The notes beneath the pieces were generated by a model. The model did not search any database, was not told the DNA's origin, and saw only the letters and a program-made list of their open reading frames with translations. Positions 24,312 through 36,515 of a stretch of DNA of 64,000 bases are shown one piece after another. The translations under genes were made by a program, and so were the position numbers. Source of the stretch: Phoebastria nigripes (lineage: Eukaryota; Chordata; Aves; Procellariiformes; Diomedeidae); the NCBI GenBank assembly GCA_035582835.1, contig JAYKAV010002927.1:1-64000 (forward strand). Reading direction: 5' to 3'. Each line of letters starts with the position of its first letter. Positions within the stretch are counted from its first letter, which is position 1.

Positions 24312-25775
24312 GGACTAGTAATTTTGAACTCCACTTAAAATTCTCAAAATTCTGTAGGTAATCATTTTGTGGTGAATGCCAATGAATATAACAAGAACAC
24401 AAAAGACCTTTTTTCAGTTACTGAAGCCAAAGTTTTCAGCCAACATTTCTTCACAGATTATAAATTTTCCTTCTATTATTGCCTGTACACCACAACGTAA
24501 GATAGCGGAAAGATCTGAAACATCTCTTCTTAAAGAAAGGAGGAAGGGGGGTGTAATAACAGCAATTGAATTTTGAATTTATGATCTTCAAATTATTTCT
24601 ATTCTTATGTATCATACCATGCCTGTATTAAAAAGGATGGCAGTCACTTGTTCTACCTGTAATAATAAAGTCGTAGAACTTAATCCAAGCACACTCTGGA
24701 AGTTCAGCCCATTTGCTCTTAAAACATCCTGGCACTCCTATATCCCTCTGTTCTCAAGACTTCATACAGAAAAATGAGCGTTGCTCAGAAACATGAAAAA
24801 ATACCATCAAAGTTGAGTGAATGTCTGATAAAATCCAATTCACTTGAATTCAAAAGGCCACTACTCCAATCTTCACACCAGTTCCCCTCTCCACACTGCC
24901 AAGCAACAACTTTTGTGTGTACAAATTCTTGTGGGCAACACTCTCCAAATTCTCCCATCAGCACAAGCAAAATTTACAGAAGAGGTACCTGCTTACACAC
25001 AGGAAAAGGGCAAAAGTCTTAAAACCCACCCAAGAGAACCAGGATTTAATCGAGCCTCACAAAGAGGTATAGCTCCTTGTAGCTCCACTGAACCTAAAGA
25101 TACAGTTTCTGTTTCTTTATCCTAAGCAGCTAAAGCTTCAGAAGCTGTATCACGTCCTCCCTTTAAGATGCACGCTTCGCCAACCAGTACAAGCAGCAAC
25201 ACCAACTGAGCTGAATGGCTCAGATTTGATTGCGATGAAGCAAACAACCAAAGCAAACAGTTCAGTGCCTCACAGAGCTAAATAAAAAACAATAGGAATG
25301 GCAAATACCACGGAGGAACCCACAACTCACTTTCAAACAGCCTCTGAATTGAAAAGGAAGCTAAATTCACTAACTGAATTATTTACAATTAAATTATTTG
25401 CAAAGCTCAATTTCAATAACAAAATATTTGATCGTGCTGGCTTCACCTCAGATCATTGCTTTAAACTACTCAGACTCACCTCAATCAGATGCGATTCACC
25501 TAATCACTGGGTCAAGATTTTAATTCAACTTTTCAAAACTATGTATTCAGTTCAGAGACACCTTGCAAAGCAGTTTTTCCATTTACTTCTACCATTCATT
25601 AGGAACTACCTGACATTGTACGACAGGACCCTACGCCCTTGTTTAGGATGGCTACCTAAGGGAACAGCAAGCCACCCACTCTTCTGAATAAAGGTGTGAT
25701 ATAGAAAGAGCACAGCTCTAGTGCTATTCCTTCAAATTAACAATTCTGAAATAATGATTCAGGTGGTAATTTATG

Positions 25776-25805
25776 TATATATATATATATATATAAAAAA
25801 AAAAA
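25776..25805. repeat. (TA)10 followed by A11
   Basis: A 20-bp TA repeat joined directly to an adenine run that ends at 25805. A typical low-complexity site. Confidence 0.85.
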
Positions 25806-27054
25806 TCATATTGTTCTACAAGATTAATTATCCATGTATGATTAGCCCGCTTCAAACATCAAATCGACATCCAAAATTCGTTTGCTTTTAATTGTCTCCC
25901 CAGCTTTAGCACATTCAGTTCAATAATCTTGTTTCAGAACAGGTCTTAGCTGAGTTTTTCTACATGTGGGGAAGGCTGCTTTATACCCTGGCACCTCCAA
26001 GGGCTAAGTGATATCCTATGAATGCTGCAATGTGGAATCACTTGTAAAATCATGCACAATTCGTGGCTTAGAAGGTTTAATATGGAAACCTTTAAAATGC
26101 TCTATTTGTTTTAGAAGATTACTTATAATCTTCTATTCAAAAAACAAAAACCTTTCCAGAGATTTACCGTAAACATGAATGATGGATAAACATAAACATC
26201 AAGTGTTGATAAGTTCAGCGGATTTTCATGTTTCTGACAAGTTTCACTTTTGCTGAAAAGAGTTTAAATAAACCTCTGGAAAATGTATACAACTCCCTGA
26301 AATCCCATTTATACCAGCTTCCTTCTAATGTCAAATTATTATTCCAGTTGCCTTAGTTACATCATTTCAGTATCTCAAACACGGATACCTGTGGCTTATC
26401 TCCACATATAGATTTTAGAAAATTCATTATTTCTCTATGCATGGAGTCTTTATTTTCAGAATGTTGCTCGCACATTGGTGGCTTCATTTATTTCTGTACT
26501 TAGGGCAGATAAGAGTGAGCCAGTGAACTCGAAGTATTTCCCTGGAAGATTTATACAAAAAATGCTCCTACCAGCTGGAGGTCTGAAGTAGCAGCATAAG
26601 ATACATTTCCCTATTTTCGGCATAGCCGGACGTACTGGCTGTTAATGCTGTTACCAAGTTGCTCTTTGCTTACACAAAATCAGGCACAGCACTCTCTTCT
26701 AATTTACCATGTAACCACACATCTGCTCAAACCTTATCAATAAGCTGAGGCACAATGGGGGAACTGCAACCAGATGTTTTTCCATGCACAAAGTAATAAA
26801 CATACCATATACTTAATTTCAACACTTTTTTTTCTGGCTGGGGGTGCGCCCCACCCAGCAACTGGAAAGCCAAATCACCACAGAGAGATCCAACTGTAAC
26901 AAACCATCCAGCTTGGAACAGATTCCGTAAGTCAGGTTAAGTTTATTAAAAGCTTTAAACATTCATAAATCTCCAGGGAAGCGTGACTTTAACGCACAGC
27001 ATTTAGAGGTAAATCATTGGCGTAATAGAGAGGCTCCTTCCTGTAACCTCCCGG

Positions 27055-27055
27055 N
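27055..27055. other. Unresolved base (N)
   Basis: The only ambiguous base in the window, inside CCCGGNACCAG. It marks a local assembly or consensus uncertainty. Confidence 0.95.
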
Positions 27056-27100
27056 ACCAGAAGGCTGGCTCAGACGATGAACTCCTTTATCATCCTCACA

Positions 27101-27330
27101 CTAATTGTAGCACATCTTGAAATGATTAGATCTATTGTTAGAACAGGCCTTGTCAGCAGCTGGGACACGGTGATTAATAGAAATTTCTCTTTAATTCCTT
27201 AGGATGTAGAAGTCTAAAGTCACAGTTGAGCCCTAGACCCCAATTATTAGGTGATTAATGAAATTATAATTGCCACCCTTTCATTCACATTCATCACTAG
27301 GTTTACTATTAATCATTAGAGGTAAAGCAG
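27101..27330. promoter_or_regulatory. TAAT/ATTA-rich block, possible conserved enhancer
   Basis: Within about 220 bp there are many homeodomain-type cores: CTAATTG, GATTAGA, GATTAATAG, TTTAATTCC, CAATTATTAGG, GATTAATGAAATTATAATTG and CTATTAATCATTAG. They are embedded in more complex sequence (AAGTCACAGTTGAGCCCTAG) rather than in simple repeats. This composition is typical of developmental enhancers in vertebrate gene deserts. Whether it is conserved between species cannot be judged here. Confidence 0.3.
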
Positions 27331-30300
27331 GGGCAAAAGAAAATATTTTAGAAGTGCTATGCTATGGATACATGGGAGAAGCATAAATGGGTCAGGAAAA
27401 TATTCTCCAATGCACCAGGCTGGAGCAACTGTGTATGACTACCAACAACTTAACAGTACTGACGGTTCAAGCGAAGGTCAAGCTTGCTAGTAGGAATCAT
27501 TTTCTGCCTGATAACAACAACAGCTACCACCTTATCCAGCACTTGAGAGACAGATACAGACCAGCTGGCCATCAAGGTAGAAGAAACAGTTTTTAGCATC
27601 CCTGTCAGTTAACGGAACGATCAACCCCAATAATAGGATTCCTTTCCAAGTTCTAAGTATCTTTCTTTTGAAATCATGCAATATAGAGATCATATATACA
27701 CATTGTGTGTGCCTGTCTGTGTGCATAGACAGTCTTGCACCACTGGACCTATCCTCCGGACATCACGTACCTACACCATACTGTCAACCAGTTGATAGAG
27801 CAGCCGGGTCGCTGCTAACACTTCCCTCCGTTCCTGCTCCCCAGCGCTTTTACTCACTGGTGCCTCTGAAATGTTATGGGTCACGTTTTCCAAGCCTCAT
27901 TATTTCCCAAAGACAACTCAAAGTGGCCAGCACTGTTCCAACAATTAGGAATTAAGTGAATAATTCTTTTGTCTATAAAATATACATTTGAAAAAAACAT
28001 TTAGAACTGCTTTAGCCCTGTAGCATTAATGTTAGGAAAGGTCAGATCCAAGATTTTCTTCTTTCCTTTCTTGACTGATCAGATTTTACAGAAAGAATAA
28101 TTAGTTTTTCACAGATCAAAAAACCATGCAAGGGAAGGAAACAAAATGCAACTGAAGAGAAAGACTGAGACCCATTTATCTCCTTTGGCATGAACCGCTC
28201 TTTTAAGATTTAAGGGCCCAACAGCCATCACCCCCCAAGAGAGACTGCAAGAGGAGGAACGAAGATTTCCCCGGCTGCCACAGACCTGTCTGCGCCCTCA
28301 AGCAGAAAATGGGTGGAGAAAGGGACAGGACTTCATCCTTTCCCACCATGCAGCCTCTGCTCTTCAACACTGCGATACGTTTGCATACACTTGCAGCTAC
28401 ATGGTATAATGTAAATGACTCTTTACTTTGCACTGATCTGTATCAGGTGAAAAATCACTGTAATTTAGATCTCATTTGTTTATATAATAAATGATTTGTT
28501 TATACTGAACTTGATGCTTTACCTCAGCTACTTGAAATTTCATTAAATAACAAATCACTTGTAAGACCATGCCTAGGTAAGTCAGAAATAGCAAGTCTGC
28601 CATACATGCCCTCTCTGTATTAACATCCAAAGCGCACAACCACTTTACTGTGTTTACCGGCAGAAAGAAATGATTTCTGTGATCAGCCATTTTTTAATAT
28701 GTCTGAAACTCTGATTGCAGGTGCTTTTTCTCAGTGCCGATTTAAGCAAACACTGCTCAACTTACAACCTGCAAGTTTTAAAACAGGAGGTGGGTAGGGA
28801 CAGCAACGCTGGTTAATTTTCATAATGCTAAATTTCAGTCTCCTGGGGAAAATAAAAGACCTCACTAATCTTTGATGTAATTCATCTGAGCATATGCCAA
28901 AGTGTACTAAATTGTGTAAGAGAGGATAATAAATAACTACAGTGCATGACAGAGTAGGAATAAAGCGCCGTGGAGTTATATTGCACTGTTCAATCAGACA
29001 GTTGGGTCAGTTAATGCATGAGCTCAAGGCTGAACATCAATCTTGGCAGCTGGCATCACATCCAGCGACATGGACACCAAGCAACTCACAGTTCCTCAGC
29101 TGGGTGGGCATGAAAACAAGAACGTCGCAGAAGTTTACAGAAATAAGCAATATTATCAATCACTTTACCCTATTTATTTCCTATAAACCAGTAAATATTA
29201 TTATGAAAGGTCATCATGAAATTGGACACTAATATCTCTAGTTTCTACCTGGAAGCTAACAGATAAATCTGTAAATTGGGTTACAAATTTGGCAGAGGAC
29301 TATGGCTATTGCAGATTTCTCCTACTGCAAATTACAACAAAGTTGCCTTTCCATCATTTACTTAATCTGAGAACTATACGCTGGATACTAGAAAGCTTTT
29401 GACTTCCTAAACCTGGAGTACTGCTAAAAACCAAGGAGGGTTTTATTTTTTTTATTCTGATTTCCACAGCAGAATAAAATGTTCTGCTCTTTTTTCCCCC
29501 AGTTGTGGTTTAACAATAATTTCACAATAAAGTAATACAGCATCACCTAAATGCTAGGAAAGATTTTAAAGTCATATTAAGGTTCTGATAATTCATTTCT
29601 AGTGGTGAGATGACATTTATTGTGCTAATATTTAGTCTAATCACGTGGCATTTTAATGAATTTCCTTTGTAGTAAAGCTCACAAATTTTCATACTTTGGA
29701 AAACATACTGTTAGTGTTTAATATGCTAATGAACATATTACACAAGAATCTCTCAGACACTGGTGTATATACTCCAATCCAATCAAACTTTTCACAAACA
29801 TACACAGCACTCCTTATGTCTCTTACGTACACATGCATGTAGCAATTTTACTTATTTTGTATTGTGAGGGAAATCACACCGATTTCGTTCACAAGAATAG
29901 CAGAGCTATTTTACAGATATGATCATAAAATATAATTTACTCTTCAGAAGTAGAAATTACTTCACATAGGTTAATCACATACATAAAAATACGATCCTCC
30001 TTATACTCCTCTCTGGATTCCTTAGCAATAATTGTCTGAATCATTAACCATTTGAGGGCTCTATACACGAAATGAGAAGTTACTAGTTGGATAAATTAGT
30101 TGTGGCTGCTGGTTCATAGTCCAAATGTAACACAGTCTGGTAGGTGCAGGTGGTTTCCAGGTAGGTAACTAGGTGGTTACATAAAATAAGCTAGGTAGCT
30201 AACTAGGTATGTATTTGGACATACCATAGAAACATGTACTTAGAAAGAAGCCCAAATTCAGTAACTTCTTGAATAGATTAACTCTAGGGAAACAGTGGCT

Positions 30301-33300
30301 TTCTAAATAATACAGCACATATTATAAAGGGTCACATTTATACTGGCTTTAACAGACCCAGGAGGGAAACTACAGCAGTTGTCTTTGATCTATTGGCCTA
30401 TATTAAACAGTGATGTGCTGGAGCATTGGGAAATGTCCTAATTTATTCCTGGAAAATATGTATGCATATTGTCAGATGGAACATTCTTTATACTGCAGTG
30501 GTCTATTATATGGGAAGGATTAAAAAAAGTAAAAGGAAACAGAGAAGTATGTCATTCGTCCAAAACTGAACAGAATGGCTGGCTAAATTGCTGAGAAGCA
30601 ATTTTGATTGAACTTCTTTGCATCAAGATATTCACTTCATTTTGTCCAACAAAATGCTCCTTTTTAAGCTCAGAAGCAAAGTGAAAAAAGGGTGCATAAT
30701 AAGTAGCTAACTTCAGATCACAGATATTACAAGGGAAAAGAAGATTTCCCAATAGATATTAAAGTCTATGAAGGTAGAGACAAAGAACAGAACATAAGTT
30801 GTCACTCCTGAATCAACACTCAGGCTTGCAGGGCTCTTCCAGTAGACTCTTGGGTTTGGGGTCCAAAGGTGCAACAGAAGGAACATCACAACACAAACAT
30901 CATATGAACTTCACTACGATCTGAGCACACCTGTAGAAACTTTACAGCCTTGTATCTAGTGGTTGTGTTCACAAACTTCCTGAATTTTAGAGAGTGCTAC
31001 AACTATATCAGAACTATTCAACCTACACTGTGAACTCCATACTCATTCCAGCATATTTAAGTTTTGTTAACAAGTGCTAATTAAAAAGAACAAAACAAAA
31101 AACCCATTCCAAGACTGGCAAAGAGATACAGCTCTGTTCTCAAACACTAGATACGTCATCCTTTTTCACTTTTTTCAGAGCACAAATAGCAAATAGAAGA
31201 AAAAAAATCCTTTTCCTTTGCATTTTCTAAAACTGAATTTTCCCTCTTTTCCTCATATGCTCGCATTGCACTGCGCTTACAGTCTGACAATACTTTCTGT
31301 AACGGGAAATGTTGCACATCTGTTTCTAATCAGAAGAATTTAATAGTATTCCATCAATGGAGGCAGTTTGCATTTATACCATCACATTTATTTTTTTTAT
31401 AAGAAAGGAGAGTGAATATTCGTTGCTGGCCAGAGTAGCCATGGACATGAATAGCAGTCTAACAGCCTCCCTCTGCATACAAAAAGCATAGCCCTTGGTA
31501 CCAGCTGAAATTCTAATCAGAGTTCCCTCACAACACAGATATTGTAGGTGTGCTGTGCTAGTCATTTCTGTTATTATAAACGACCTTTCAGGAATTGAAA
31601 AAATTGTAGCTTGTCAGTTGAGACTTGTAATTGTTATCCATTCAGCTAAAGGATTTAACAGGCCTGCTTGTAAAGGGAGAAAAAATAGATTCCCTTCTCG
31701 CTAATCTCAGAAAGACACAAGTGGTCTAAATTAACAATTACCTTAGACATTGAGGGAGATTTCTAATAACGCTGTATTAGAATGAAAGTTAGTATATTCT
31801 GATGGGAATTTAATAACCGCAATCAGCCGCAGCCTGACCAGAATATGTGCAGCAGTTCGATTACTAAAGAAGCAGCTGTGATTCCTGTCCCCCCCGAAGC
31901 ACTGTCCTAAACGCGCCCAGTGAACCCCTCTCTTTGGGTGCCACCCGCATTGGTTATGCATTTAGTGGAGGCCATTCAACCATGCTGAGGGTTCAAGGGG
32001 CACACAAAATAACACAGATAGGTACATATCCTAAAGCAAGTACAGGCCACATGATAAATTTACTATAGAAACAAAAGCTGTTTAATGTCCTGCGTAACCC
32101 AAGAGGAGTTCCAGCACGTGGTGTTGTTATTGCAGTCTTAAATGGAAAGTTATTTTAATGTAATCCCTTATGATAACTTCAAATTGCTCCTTAAAATGTA
32201 ATAAATGAGAAAGATGGTTTAAACTTTCGGATCTTTAACTATGTATTTATACCTGTAATCTCTATAACATGCTTGTTACTGTCTTTGCATGAAAAGGGAA
32301 CTTACTTATATTCATAATCTAAAGTACAAGTTACATTATTAACACTTCAAATATTTAATAGCCTTTCTAGATGATAGCCTATATTAGAAATAAACATTCA
32401 GGAGTAATTCATAGTACAAGCAGATAACTGAGATAAGCAGTGAAAAAAAAGATAATAAGGAACATGATTAATATTAAAGCTGTTGTACTGGCCTGTTGGG
32501 GAGGGGAAAGAAAAAGAAGGTAACCACTGTTAACCATAGACTTGAAACAGTAAATCATCTTCAAAACAAAACAGAGAAACCTAAACTGTTTGCAAGTACC
32601 TCTGTTCCTAACAATATTACTGAATTATCAAATCTTCTCATTCTCTGAGGAGGGCCTCAGCCATTAAAGTTAAGCAGAGCATTCTTTTTTCCCTGCGCTC
32701 TCCTGTGTTACTCATGCTGCTACAACCCCAGCACTGCTGTCAAAGCAAGTTAAAATCACGCTGCCCACTTAGTTATAAAATCAGAGCTACCTTTCCTTCA
32801 CACGAAGCACTTCATACTCTAGTAAGCATTACAAAAAGTATGAAGAGCTCTAGGAAGAATGGCTGTGTAATAAAAGTATAATTGAAATGGCTCTACTGCT
32901 GCCTCATTTCATCACTCACACTGGCCCCTGCTTGTTAAATTTTAAGATCTCTTGGGAAACCAGTGCATAATATAACTACACTCCAGAGTGTCAAAACAAC
33001 CACTGCTATAATTTATCTCATGCATGACATCAAGGATCTATGTTAAGTAAAGATTTTACCAGTAAAACGAGCCCTTAAACTTGCACACTTCCCTTAATTT
33101 AAAGAACGTAGGCTAAAAATTTTGGCGGAACTTAAGGAATTTTTAGACTTCCAGTTCTCTTTGCCTTTCAGGAATGTTCAAATCTCCTTACTCTTTTGCA
33201 TATCCAAACTCATTATAAGAGGAAAAGCTAATGTGGCTTTCTGGAACAGAGATTAGCATAAGAAAACAGTATTTCATCAACAAGGCAACTAACAGAAGAA

Positions 33301-36300
33301 AAAGAATTCAAATACAAAATCCAATGAAAAGTTTTAAAACAAAGAATTTCTAAGTAGTCTTGTAAATTATCTTAGGTTCCATTCAACACACAGGGACTGC
33401 AAATATTTCTGGGTAACACACACTAACATCTTCAGGAAAGGATGTCTGGACACCCAACAGATATACTCCTCCTGACGTGAAGTGCTCTCTCGGGCCACCT
33501 CCCAGCTGGCCACTTTTCCCACCCAGTGCTTTGAAGTTGTCTTTTTAACAACAGCTTTACTAACATGCTGAAGATAACAAGATTTTAACAGTGTATGTGT
33601 CTCAACTTTGTTATCTTTTCATGTCAAAACCCACTTGTCATTGTCCTGACTTGATCTTTCTTATGCCACTGAGGAATTCATCACCCACCTCCAAAAGAGG
33701 TAGGGACCCGCATATTTGCTGTGGGAGCATTTAAAGCTCTCTTCAGACAAAAACATTTTGGATCTATACAGATTATTCCATTCTCGTATGTCTTCTGTAG
33801 GGATAATATGACATAAAATGGGCTGTTACCACTCTTGTAGGTGGGAGGCAAAAGATATCTGCGTTTCTGCACCTCCTTGCTAACTTCTCCAGCATCTACA
33901 ATTAAACTGGAAAATCCTTAAAACCACAAGTAGCATTTGAAAAATTCCTTCTACTTCACACCCCGCTGCAGCAGGTAAAGTCACCACAGAATATTTCTTG
34001 TTATTTGTTTCTAAGAAAAACTACCACATGCACAGCAGCAGTGCTGTTTCTTCATTTGGCCTTAATTTCCCCGTAAAGTCTGCCACAGCCATATGATGTT
34101 ACCTGTAGGAAACACACCATAAAATTTATTGGGTTTAGGCTTAATTAGCAGTTATACATTTAGTTCCTTCCACTGTACAGAGAAGCCTTGACTGCTCTGT
34201 AGTAATGCCTAGAAGTCAGTAATAGGCCGTATACACAGTATTACTTTTTGCTTTCTGTTCCAATAGCTCACTGCAGCTATGGAAGATTGTTCATTTCCAA
34301 TATGCTTTTACTCAGAGGCACTTTCTTCTTTGTGTTAGGAAACTGTTGCTAACCTTAAGGCAAGCACCCTGACAGAAGAACATTCAGAAGAATACTAAAA
34401 TAATGACTTAAGCAAGTACTTTTTACACCCACCTGTCCTCACCCCATAAAAGCTGACCAAAAGATCAGATCTGGCTTGGAAGCGACCAAAGGCGGTTTCC
34501 CTTCAGGATCCTAGACCTGCTATTTTGTTCAGTACAATCCAGCCACAAGAATGTGCGTCAAAAGCTTCGATATTGTATGCGTCGTGATGATACACCAACA
34601 CTGTATCTCAGAGGAAAAACAGCAAGAGGACACAAATTACAAGGGAGATTAAATAATCTTCTTGAAAAATTCACCAACAGTAGGAGTAGACACATCATTT
34701 TTTTGTTCTTTGTTTTACTGTTTCTTCCTTGTAGATCTATAAAGTGAAACCTTCAAGTTATGACTACTGTTCATCACTTAGTACCCCTCAGTTTATTTGA
34801 GCATAAAAAGAAGTGCATTTCCTAGGCATTGATAAGGGAAAAGGACAGCAGGCTGTCACAGTTAAATTTGGTTACCAGCTCCCTTTCATTTTTCCGGAGA
34901 GTGCTGATCATTAGTCCTCAGCCCTCAGAAAGTGAACCATCAAATAACACAGTCAGATCAACGCATAAGGAAACATGCAATTGAAGCCCTGTGTCTCCAC
35001 ACTGTTAACACACCCTGTCTATTCTCCCTATTTTCTATATAAATTTAAACAATTTAAACCTTATAGTCTAAAACATATTGGGGAAGTAGAAATCAATGGA
35101 AGCTTTGTTATTTTAAGAAAGCAATTCCAAAGAGTCTGAAATATTGTCTCCTTAAGACTTCAGTTTGCATTTTCATGCAATTGTGTGGCGAATTCTCTGG
35201 CTGTAGAAGAAAAACAAATGAAGGAGCTGTGTGGACTTTCTGTGCAACGTTCCCTATAGAATGAAATGAATCACAGTTACCTGACTTCCACTTTGCATAA
35301 ACAGTATTGCTCATTATTTAACTAAAAAAAATTGAGATTTTTATTGTTACAGAATCTAAACTCTTTCTGAAGTCTGCAGTTCTGTCAGGTGGATAGACTG
35401 TCATGATCAAGATCTCAAGGTCAGAAATACAAAGAACCGAGTAAAACAGTAATTTCACACTATGTAACAGTCTCTGAGAATACTGGCCCCTGACATATAA
35501 TGCCATGAAAGAAAACAATGAACTTTCATTTTTGATTTAAAGAGTGTAAGTTTACTCAAAGGTGCTTTGCTATCCCCCAAAGTTTTAGAGCAGTATAACC
35601 AGCCTTTACCACTTGTCAACATTTAATAGCCTACACCCCAATGATTGATTTTGTTCAATTGGATTTTTTTTTCCTCTCCAACTCACGTATTTAGCTTTTA
35701 GCTGCAGCAGGTTGACAACGCATCTATCATAGCTAAACAATCTCATTCAGAAGCATTTATTTTCTGCAGCTATGTTTGTTTGGTCTTCTGCTATATACAT
35801 TGTTTTGTATGTTCCCACATACCAACACAGGTTTACGTTGTGTCTGCTTACAATATCACATAAGCTGCTTTGTACCTCCTCTTCATTCTGTATGTCTCTC
35901 CTTATCATCACGACTGCCACCCTTGCCTTCTAAGGAAGCTTAATTTATTTGGAGAATGAAGATCACTGAATAAGGACCAGTATAAGCGTTCTGGTAGTTA
36001 TTAAAAAACATTTAAAATATTCCTATGCTCACCTCATTTAAAAGTATGATCTCTCAAGACGCTACTTAAGTGGAATGGGAATTTTCTTATCCCAAAAGGT
36101 AGTTGTTATGCTCTCCAACAATTTAAATTATGCCCTCCAATAACTCTGATAACCGAGTGCAATTGATATACACTATTTTAAATGTACGGTATTAGTCACA
36201 TTCCTAGGTTTCTAAAGCAAAGCGATATCAATGAAAAAAAGTTAATGAGAGCAACTTCTGCTAAGTTCTTTCAGTGAAGCACAGCTATAGGTAAAACTTA

Positions 36301-36428
36301 TCCCTGAAGACCTAAAGTATACTGCCATGTGGGGTGAAGTAATTTGGCAAAATATACAGCATGAGTTACCTGCAATCCCTTAAATTAATACAAATGTCAC
36401 AGGGCTTCACAAAGCTATGGCACTAACC
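27331..36428. other. Non-coding stretch
   Basis: No gene is recognised. Small AT-rich frames, none above about 100 codons, fit no family I know. It contains a short local repeat at 30159-30208. Nothing else stands out. Confidence 0.65.
30159..30208. repeat. Local 16-bp direct repeat of AGGTAGGTAACTAGGT type
   Basis: AGGTAGGTAACTAGGT (30159-30174) recurs as AGGTAGCTAACTAGGT (30193-30208) with one mismatch, 34 bp from start to start. Surrounding TAGGTG and CAGGTG words suggest an old degenerate tandem array of AGGT-like units from about 30140. Confidence 0.65.
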
Positions 36429-36515
36429 TTTTTTTTTTTTAAAAAAAAAAAACCAAAACAAAACAAAAAAACAAACAAAAAACAAACAAACAAACAAAAA
36501 AAAACAACAAAAAAA
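36429..36515. repeat. T12-A12 tract followed by (CAAA)n-rich sequence
   Basis: Twelve T are followed immediately by twelve A, a perfect self-complementary 24-mer. Then comes about 60 bp of A-rich sequence with CAAA and CAAAA units. A low-complexity region. Confidence 0.85.

Larger units (their letters stand above)
22881..27100. other. Non-coding stretch
   Basis: No gene is recognised. It contains (CTG)5 at 23151, a 12-bp stem-loop at 24282-24311, (TA)10 plus A11 at 25776-25805 and an unresolved base at 27055. The 129-codon frame at 25298-25687 has no recognisable domain, no start context of note and no neighbour that would support it. Confidence 0.65.

Noticed and set aside
25298..25687. 129-codon frame as a gene
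   Set aside because: No recognisable domain, AT-rich composition, no splice or promoter context. A chance opening is the simplest explanation.
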